A stretch of 6,931 nucleotides of DNA. It comes from Flavobacterium sp. Lineage in GTDB: Bacteria; Bacteroidota; Bacteroidia; Flavobacteriales; Flavobacteriaceae. The position numbers and the translations under genes are program-made. The notes beneath the pieces are model-generated. The model worked only from the letters and a program-made list of their open reading frames with translations. It made no database searches and had not been told where the DNA came from. Where the stretch lies: positions 1 through 6,931 of the forward strand of contig NZ_DQDX01000195.1 of NCBI RefSeq assembly GCF_003525665.1. The letters are read 5' to 3'. Below are positions 1 to 5,752 of this stretch, piece by piece. Numbering within the stretch: the stretch's first letter is position 1; every line of letters begins with the position of its first letter.

Positions 1-1263
1 ATCTAAGATTGCATATTCAGTTTCAAAATCGTCAATAGCATTATAAAAATGATAGGAAACAAAATCTACTTTGTCTTCTAAATTGGTAGCTTCGTACGAA
101 TTCGACCAACCAATTGTAACCAAATGATTCGGGTCATTTTCTTTAATTACAATAATCATTTGTTGCAACCAATTCAATACATTGTTTTTGTCTCGATTTT
201 CAAAATCTAAATTCGGTTCGTTTTTAATATCCCAAGCAATTATAGCTTTATGATCTTTAAAGGCAGTAACAATTTTTTCGGCATGTCTACTAGTCAATGT
301 CCAACTTTCTAAAGTATAATCACTGTAAAAGTCAAATAAAGTCACCACAACTTTCAGGTTTTTTGCTTCTGCCAAATCCAATAAAGTTTTAAGTTTTTCT
401 AGTTTTTCAGGTTTAATATCTGCTTTACCAAAATCTTCATATTGAATAAAAATCCGAATCGAATTCAGCTTTGATTTTTTGATAATATCAAAATCTTTTG
501 CAATGGTATCTTTGTTGAATCGATCGCCAAAAGTATCCCAAGCCGAATTTTTAGGATAGTAATTTATTCCTTTACTTATAAAATCGGAATTGTTGTACTT
601 TATCTTTTTTCCAACAACTTTGAATTCCGGATTGACTTTCAAAGTGTCTTTTTTAATTGGTTCAGGTTTCATTTTTTGAATGTGACGAATGCGCCAAAAA
701 CCATCTTCCAACAACATCAAAACTTTGTAGGTTGCCGTATCTTGAACTTCTGAAATTAATTTTTTGTCTTTATAAACTTTTTGAAATTCGATGACATTTT
801 TATCAGTAAAAACCACTTGTTGTCCGTTTTCACTATAAAATTCCAATTTCGGATTGTGTTTTAAAGTAGTACTTTCAATTGTGATTTTGTTTTTCAAATT
901 ATAATCAATGCTGTTGTACAAATTCACTCGAGCATTTTGTGTGTAATAATCTTCTATGCCATTTTTTTTATTGTTTTCTAACGATTTATTTTTGATGTAC
1001 CATGAAAATAAATAGTCTTTTTCAATTGTTTTTAAGGTATTTTGCTCCATTTCTCTACCTACGTTATTCAGTTTTTCCCAAATAACTTTTGGTAAATAAG
1101 TATTCACAGTTTCTTTTTCCAAATGCAACATCGAAGTTCTATCGGCGCCAGTATTTAAATATTCTAAAATGCTACTCAAAGCAAAAAGCAACAACACATT
1201 TAGTAAAATAAATGAGCTAAGCAAGACCGTACGAATCGTGTTTTTATTATTTATTAAGCTCAT
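1..1263 (-). CDS. Membrane-anchored clan GH-A (GH5-like) glycoside hydrolase, C-terminus cut by window edge
   Basis: This gene starts at ATG 1263-1261 and stays open for 421 codons to the left edge, so it is 3'-truncated. Residues 13-33 form one hydrophobic segment after a short K/R-containing N-terminus, suggesting a type II membrane anchor with the rest outside the cytoplasm. Residues about 75-200 resemble an NTF2-like alpha+beta domain (helix around 75-110, then strands ending in DGFWRIRHIQ at 187-196). From about residue 225 a TIM-barrel hydrolase begins. It shows GINYYP (232-237), NSIR with the conserved clan Arg270, VVVTLFDF (305-312), AWDIKNEP (343-350) with Glu349 as predicted acid/base after Asn348, and SYHFY (403-407). 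The second catalytic Glu (nucleophile) would lie beyond the edge. The start lies inside the upstream gene's last codons (17-base overlap), with no clear Shine-Dalgarno motif. Substrate cannot be told; a beta-glucan or mannan activity is typical of the clan. Hydrolase fold is confident; the NTF2-like call is tentative. Confidence 0.88.
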   Translation of the reverse strand, partial: MSLINNKNTIRTVLLSSFILLNVLLLFALSSILEYLNTGADRTSMLHLEKETVNTYLPKVIWEKLNNVGREMEQNTLKTIEKDYLFSWYIKNKSLENNKKNGIEDYYTQNARVNLYNSIDYNLKNKITIESTTLKHNPKLEFYSENGQQVVFTDKNVIEFQKVYKDKKLISEVQDTATYKVLMLLEDGFWRIRHIQKMKPEPIKKDTLKVNPEFKVVGKKIKYNNSDFISKGINYYPKNSAWDTFGDRFNKDTIAKDFDIIKKSKLNSIRIFIQYEDFGKADIKPEKLEKLKTLLDLAEAKNLKVVVTLFDFYSDYTLESWTLTSRHAEKIVTAFKDHKAIIAWDIKNEPNLDFENRDKNNVLNWLQQMIIVIKENDPNHLVTIGWSNSYEATNLEDKVDFVSYHFYNAIDDFETEYAILD

Positions 1264-2485
1264 AGTTTAGTGTTTCTGTTTGTTTGGTAATGCCTAATGT
1301 TGTGATTTCAAAACGATAGTTTTTCTCTTTATAAAAATCTTCGGAAAGCTCAAAAATGGCTAATCCTTTGTATGTATCTTCTTGTAAAGTTGCCACTAAT
1401 TTATCTTTATATAAAATCTTTACAATAACTTTTATTCCATCAGGAACCAATTGATTCATAAAACTTGTAATTGGTCCAACTTTAAGCGTTCTATTTTTAT
1501 TTGAAAAGGAATAACCGAATGTTGAAATAATTGGTTTGTAATTGATGGTGATTGAATTACTTTCGGCAATTCCGGTTACAAATCCTTTCACAGAATATAC
1601 TTCTTGATGATCTGGATGCAATAATTGAGCTGAAGCAATTCCGTTTATCGTTGTTCCAAAAGTTTTCAATACCAAATTGTTTTTAGTTTTGATAAGGAAC
1701 GAAACCAAAGTGCCATCGCTAACCACATTTCCGTACTGGTCTTTTATGCTAGATGTTGTAAAATGCGTAATCTGATTTCCATCGGCAAACTCGTGATTTC
1801 TTTTGTAATCTATAGTAAAATTGGTTGCAATATTTGGATAGATTTCGGTTTCAATTTCTTTGGTTGCGATTTTGTCACATTCTGTTGAAACCAACATTTT
1901 TCCTGATTTATTTGGAGAATAGATGTCGTACCAAGCAATAAAGTTTTTAGTTTTTAAATTGAGATTGGTTACGTTTTGCAAAAATTGATGTTTCAAAATC
2001 ACAGTAGTGTTTTCTTTTTTCGGATTGTCAAAACCATCAGTTGGAACCGTTACCATCATCGTGAATTCTTTTCCGCCAGCTAGAATGGTTCGTGGTCCAA
2101 GATAATTTTCAACGACAGTTTTAGTTGTATCATTTGGCAGAATTTCAAAAGTTCCTGAACTTCTTGTTTCATTTTCGTTGATTAAAAACCATGAAACTTC
2201 ACCTGTTTTTTTGCAATAATTTTCAGGAATTTTAAAAATGTAATTTCCTTTTTTAACAGTTGCATCAAGTAATGTTTTGCCGTACGAATGAATGATGAAA
2301 AGTTGGGGTTTTTCACTGTCAGAATTCGGATGAAATTCCAGTTTAATTGAATTTCCAGCAGTGAAAGTTTTAGTATTCGAAACCAATTCAAACGACGCTT
2401 TTTTATCCGAAACCAAAGCAGTTCCGAATGCCAAAAGGAGCAAAGCACTCAATAAAAATAATATGTAAATTGCTTTTTTCATCAT
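1247..2485 (-). CDS. Exported multi-domain Ig-like protein with a Big_1/invasin-like module
   Basis: A 412-residue protein of no recognised specific function. Residues 3-24 are a Lys-led hydrophobic signal peptide or anchor with no lipobox cysteine, so it should be periplasmic or membrane-tethered rather than a lipoprotein. The rest is beta-rich with alternating strands and loops. I read about four Ig-like units: 30-117, 122-218, 220-316 and 318-410. The third is the clearest: ADGNQITHFTTSSIKDQYGN (234-253), DGTLVSFLI (257-265), then NGIASAQL (281-288), which follows the Big_1 pattern of bacterial Ig-like domains (ADG, x-D-x-x-G-N, G-A/V-A). No catalytic motif is visible. It starts at ATG 2485 in an ATGA overlap with the stop of the upstream membrane protein, and its end overlaps the start of the downstream hydrolase. 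It is therefore probably co-translated with them. A scaffold, glycan-binding or accessory role is inferred from context only. Met2 (2482) is an alternative start. Confidence 0.88.
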   Translation of the reverse strand: MMKKAIYILFLLSALLLLAFGTALVSDKKASFELVSNTKTFTAGNSIKLEFHPNSDSEKPQLFIIHSYGKTLLDATVKKGNYIFKIPENYCKKTGEVSWFLINENETRSSGTFEILPNDTTKTVVENYLGPRTILAGGKEFTMMVTVPTDGFDNPKKENTTVILKHQFLQNVTNLNLKTKNFIAWYDIYSPNKSGKMLVSTECDKIATKEIETEIYPNIATNFTIDYKRNHEFADGNQITHFTTSSIKDQYGNVVSDGTLVSFLIKTKNNLVLKTFGTTINGIASAQLLHPDHQEVYSVKGFVTGIAESNSITINYKPIISTFGYSFSNKNRTLKVGPITSFMNQLVPDGIKVIVKILYKDKLVATLQEDTYKGLAIFELSEDFYKEKNYRFEITTLGITKQTETLNYELNK

Positions 2486-5400
2486 CTTGGATTTCCTACA
2501 TAATTATTAATTTCGATTTTGATGTAATCAAATCCGTTACCTTTTACTTTTTGTAATTGTTCCTGATTTTGAGAAGTTTTCCGATTTGGAACCACTGCAT
2601 TAGAAATTGATTCATTGGCCAAACCATTCACAAAACAATTTTCCAACGATGATTTTAGTGTTTTGCATTTTTTTAAATTCAGCAATTCGTAATCAAAATA
2701 ATTCTTGCGTTGCACACGAACACCTTCACGCATAAAGAAATGATCCACGTAAATCAGTTCTTTCTTGTCATTATAATAAGAAACCAAAATTTCAGGAATT
2801 GTACTTTCTTGAATTCCGAAATTAAACAAAGTTCCTTTTATGTGATTGTTTTCGATAGCAAAATCAGAAAGCGCTACTTGTGTATACAAATCGGTTATGG
2901 CAACATTTCCGGCGCATTGAATGTCAAATGTTACAGGATTTTCTATAATTTCTAATGGAGAAAATTCGTTTGGATTGAATGTTTTTGGTTTTACATCAGT
3001 ATTTTTTGACCAAGCAATGTCTTCAAAATTAACTTTAAAACTGGTGATTTCTTTTGGCATCAGTTTGTGTTTGATTTCGTATTTCGAATTGAACGATGCT
3101 AATTTCTTGTCGTTTTTATCATATAAAGTAGCCTTCAAAACTACGTCGGCCGGAACATTATCGACATTTTGAACTTCTCCAATTATAATGTATTGTTTAT
3201 TGTATTGAATGAGTTTTGCCGATAAAATTTCTAAAACAGGTTGTTTCAAAACATCATCGTGATAAGTCATTTGTGTAGAAACAGCACGTCTTCCGTGTTT
3301 GAAATATTCGGTTCCGTTATTGGCAAGAAATTGATCTGGTGGAATATCCAAATCTATTTTATTTGGAACAATAAACCACTTGCCTTTTTCTTTTATAACT
3401 TCATGGGTGTAGTTTTTTTCTATGATTTCTATAGGTGTTACCCATTTGGTTTTGGCAATGATCTTGGCTGAATTTTTAGTTTGCTTTACAATTTGAATGT
3501 CAATAGCATCCATTTTAGCATACGAATTTAAAATACCATCTTGCACCGCTGTTTCCAACATAAATTGCGATAACGATTTGTTTCCGTTTGGATCTAAGAA
3601 CGAATGCGCTTTTTCAAATTCTTTAAAATCGATTGCATCGTAATACGCTTTTATAACATTCTTCGGACTTAATTGCGATGTATTGTTGACATAAAACAGA
3701 TAAACAAAATAAAAGATGATTACCAATATCATTCCAGTCCAAAGATGAAGTAGCGCAACAAGTTTTCTTGGGAATTTTTTATACTCTACAGCAAATTTGA
3801 AAAAATCGGGTTGGGTAATTGGTTTCAGTTTTAAAGCTTGATATAAAATCATTTGTACGTTCAAAACAAAAGCGATAATCACTGTAAGTAATGGAATAAT
3901 TCCCCACATCAATTTTTGATACAAAGGCACATCGTCAAAAGGAAGAATTTTGGATAATGGCGGAACGTTGAGTTTTTCCCAAACCATAATTCCGTTTTCC
4001 AATTGCGTTAATCGATGCCATCCGCAAAAATATAATATGGGATCATAGAATTTATCATTAGAAAAAACATACTTCAGGTTGTACTTTTCGGGAACCGTTA
4101 AAAATTGTTGTAATGAACCAATACCTTCTAAACCTCTAAATTTTGAATTTTCCAGACGTTCAACAGCGCGCGAAGTTAGTTCAGGCAATCGTCGTGCCGA
4201 ATGATAATTTCCGTCAACAGTTAATGCTTTAGTTTGATAAGACAATGTTGCCATTTGATCGCCAAAACCTAGAGGCAAATAACGCCATTGGTCGTGTTGG
4301 TCTTGGTTTAAGAAATTGATAATTGGTAACGTATTGATTTTTTGAGGTTGAAACGGACGAAAATAACCCAAAGTAATCGTAAAAATCGACATGAATAAAA
4401 ACGAACCAGCAAATAATCCGGAAAGAATTTTATAATACACCGAGCCAAATCGTTCTTGCAAGTTAGTTCTTAAATCGCCTTCCACCAATCGGTACGCAAA
4501 TTCGCCAAACATGGGTAAACTCATAATCGCTGCCCAAAGTGTAAATCGGTCGAGTGTTAAAATATTAAAGGCGTTGTCTCCCAAAACTTTCAACGGAATT
4601 GGAGTAGTTCCGCCAGTTCCTAAAACGCTTAATAATGTTATTGATAACCCAAAGAAAATGTAGCGTTTGCTGTAATATCTATAAAATATATAAGGTAACA
4701 AAAACATTAAAATTCCCCAAGGAATAACAAAAAACATCAATCCAGAAGAAGTTACTTCGAGGAAATTATCACGACTTCCGTGAGGAATTGGTACTTGTGT
4801 AATTGGATTTTTCTTTGAGTTAATCCAATAGGGAAGTATACAAAATACGATTAGAAATACAGCTGTAAATCCAAAGGCAATCATCCTTTTTAGTAATGAA
4901 AATGCCGTTTGAATAAACAATTTTATATTAATTTTTTGGTAGGAATCAACTTTTTCACGAGCTACATCCATTACAGTCATTCCAATTAATGGTAAGATAA
5001 AGAATATCATTCCGAATAAAGGTGTAACGTGATGTGAGCAAACAGTAACTGCAATAAGGGAAATAGAGGTGAAGTAGTATTTCTTTTTACCAGTTTTTAT
5101 CCAAAGATAAATTTCAGGTAACGCATGCATTAAAATAGAAATTCCAACAATACTTGGCAACTGACCAAAAATATGAAGTGTTTCGACAAATGACGAAGAA
5201 AAAACCGCTAGTAAAGCAGCATATCCGGCTACATTTCGATTGCCTGTCATTAAAAGCGAAAATCTGAAAACACCTGTAATAAAAAGCAGAATACCAATGA
5301 TAGCAACGGTAAATAATCCGAATTTTAATCCACCGATAAAAGATAGCAATCCAATACATTGATGCACTAATGGTGGATAACCCATAACGGTAAATCCGGT

Positions 5401-5571
5401 GTACCAACTGTAATTCCAGGGCTCAAACCAACTATTGGCGTAATGATTTCCAAAGAATAAATGAATTAAAGCATCGTAAGTGTTTTCTAAAGTAAAGAAA
5501 ATAGCGCTTCCGTGGAAAACCAATCCAATTAATAACGCAGCCAATAAATATTTATTCGATTTTTCTCTCAC
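2482..5571 (-). CDS. Polytopic membrane protein: GT-C-like (PTPS_related/YfhO-like) glycosyltransferase core with NTF2-like and FxLyD-like extracytoplasmic domains
   Basis: A 1029-residue inner-membrane protein. The N-terminal half (about 8-404) has roughly ten to twelve hydrophobic segments. The first loop carries YDALIHLFFGNHYANSW (32-48) with Asp33 and His37, then WFEPWNYSWYTGF and GYPPL (64-68). This is the pattern of the membrane family Pfam calls '6-pyruvoyl-tetrahydropterin synthase related', which resembles GT-C enzymes with an acidic residue in loop 1. CSHHVTPLF (178-186) fits the same family. A long outer loop (405-550) precedes two more membrane spans (553-577, 608-628). The C-terminal tail holds an NTF2-like domain (635-740) and two FxLyD-like beta modules (about 779-850 and 886-960), e.g. 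IIIGEVQNVDNVPADV (795-810). The likely role is sugar transfer from a polyprenyl-phosphate donor outside the cytoplasm; acceptor unknown. The start is GTG, as an in-frame TAG lies two codons upstream and no ATG is nearby. It is first in a three-gene operon, divergent from the receiver-GT2 gene. Confidence 0.88.
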   Translation of the reverse strand: MREKSNKYLLAALLIGLVFHGSAIFFTLENTYDALIHLFFGNHYANSWFEPWNYSWYTGFTVMGYPPLVHQCIGLLSFIGGLKFGLFTVAIIGILLFITGVFRFSLLMTGNRNVAGYAALLAVFSSSFVETLHIFGQLPSIVGISILMHALPEIYLWIKTGKKKYYFTSISLIAVTVCSHHVTPLFGMIFFILPLIGMTVMDVAREKVDSYQKINIKLFIQTAFSLLKRMIAFGFTAVFLIVFCILPYWINSKKNPITQVPIPHGSRDNFLEVTSSGLMFFVIPWGILMFLLPYIFYRYYSKRYIFFGLSITLLSVLGTGGTTPIPLKVLGDNAFNILTLDRFTLWAAIMSLPMFGEFAYRLVEGDLRTNLQERFGSVYYKILSGLFAGSFLFMSIFTITLGYFRPFQPQKINTLPIINFLNQDQHDQWRYLPLGFGDQMATLSYQTKALTVDGNYHSARRLPELTSRAVERLENSKFRGLEGIGSLQQFLTVPEKYNLKYVFSNDKFYDPILYFCGWHRLTQLENGIMVWEKLNVPPLSKILPFDDVPLYQKLMWGIIPLLTVIIAFVLNVQMILYQALKLKPITQPDFFKFAVEYKKFPRKLVALLHLWTGMILVIIFYFVYLFYVNNTSQLSPKNVIKAYYDAIDFKEFEKAHSFLDPNGNKSLSQFMLETAVQDGILNSYAKMDAIDIQIVKQTKNSAKIIAKTKWVTPIEIIEKNYTHEVIKEKGKWFIVPNKIDLDIPPDQFLANNGTEYFKHGRRAVSTQMTYHDDVLKQPVLEILSAKLIQYNKQYIIIGEVQNVDNVPADVVLKATLYDKNDKKLASFNSKYEIKHKLMPKEITSFKVNFEDIAWSKNTDVKPKTFNPNEFSPLEIIENPVTFDIQCAGNVAITDLYTQVALSDFAIENNHIKGTLFNFGIQESTIPEILVSYYNDKKELIYVDHFFMREGVRVQRKNYFDYELLNLKKCKTLKSSLENCFVNGLANESISNAVVPNRKTSQNQEQLQKVKGNGFDYIKIEINNYVGNPR
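2494..2497 (-). promoter_or_regulatory. Shine-Dalgarno-like AGGA ahead of the Ig-like gene within an ATGA overlap
   Basis: On the minus strand AGGA (2497-2494) stands 8 bases before ATG 2485-2483, inside the last codons of the membrane-protein gene. The start overlaps that gene's TGA stop (2484-2482) as ATGA. This supports Met1 as start and suggests translational coupling. No other start in the window has a comparable motif. Confidence 0.45.
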
Positions 5572-5620
5572 AAACTAAAAGTGCTTTCTTGATGATGTAA
5601 ATATAGTAATAAACCTTTTA

Positions 5621-5641
5621 TAGACGAATTTTATATGTCTA
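5621..5641 (-). repeat. Small inverted repeat in the operon's presumed 5' leader
   Basis: TAGAC (5621-5625) and GTCTA (5637-5641) are perfect 5-base inverted arms around an 11-base AT-rich loop. Flanking T and A runs extend the pairing imperfectly. It lies between the predicted start of transcription (about 5659) and the GTG codon, so it could form a weak leader hairpin or be a protein-binding dyad. The stem is short and may be chance. Confidence 0.25.
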
Positions 5642-5664
5642 AAGAAAAAAACCACTCGTCGTTA

Positions 5665-5692
5665 CAAATATAAGCATTGGTCTAAAATTCAA
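5665..5692 (-). promoter_or_regulatory. Bacteroidetes-type promoter for the GT-C/Ig-like/hydrolase operon
   Basis: Read on the minus strand, TTG (5692-5690, part of TTTG 5693-5690) is followed by a 17-base spacer and TATATTTG (5672-5665), a perfect TAnnTTTG. The start of transcription would fall near 5659, leaving a leader of roughly 88 bases before the GTG at 5571. It is back to back with the plus-strand promoter. Confidence 0.62.
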
Positions 5693-5693
5693 A

Positions 5694-5721
5694 TTGACGT
5701 TGCACTTCTATTGTACATTTG
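5694..5721 (+). promoter_or_regulatory. Bacteroidetes-type promoter for the receiver-GT2 gene
   Basis: The -33 element TTG is at 5694-5696 and the -7 element TACATTTG is at 5714-5721, a perfect match to TAnnTTTG, with a 17-base spacer. Transcription would begin near 5727, giving a short, A-rich leader of about 26 bases before ATG 5753. The consensus is known for Flavobacterium and Bacteroides; use of this site is inferred. Confidence 0.66.
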
Positions 5722-5752
5722 ACATTAAGAATAAAAATAAACAACTGAAAAC

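Noticed and set aside
2182..2448. Minus-strand 88-codon frame inside the Ig-like protein gene
   Set aside because: Out-of-frame shadow of the signal-peptide and first Ig-like region, with no independent support.
2710..3471. Three plus-strand open frames of 76-83 codons (2710-2955, 2921-3172, 3241-3471)
   Set aside because: They lie antisense to the well-supported membrane-protein gene, have no domain or promoter support and show Phe/Ser/Tyr-rich composition typical of reversed AT-rich coding sequence.
5114..5407. Minus-strand 97-codon frame inside the membrane-protein gene
   Set aside because: Shifted frame of the same strand; composition rich in Cys, Tyr and Arg is an artefact of reading membrane-segment codons out of frame.
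2482..5571. Pterin biosynthesis role suggested by the family name '6-pyruvoyl-tetrahydropterin synthase related'
   Set aside because: The name is historical. The protein is polytopic with a GT-C-like first loop and has none of the soluble PTPS zinc-binding architecture.
5621..5650. Rho-independent terminator in the intergenic gap
   Set aside because: The stem is only 5 bp and AT-rich. No gene ends into this gap, because both flanking genes start there.
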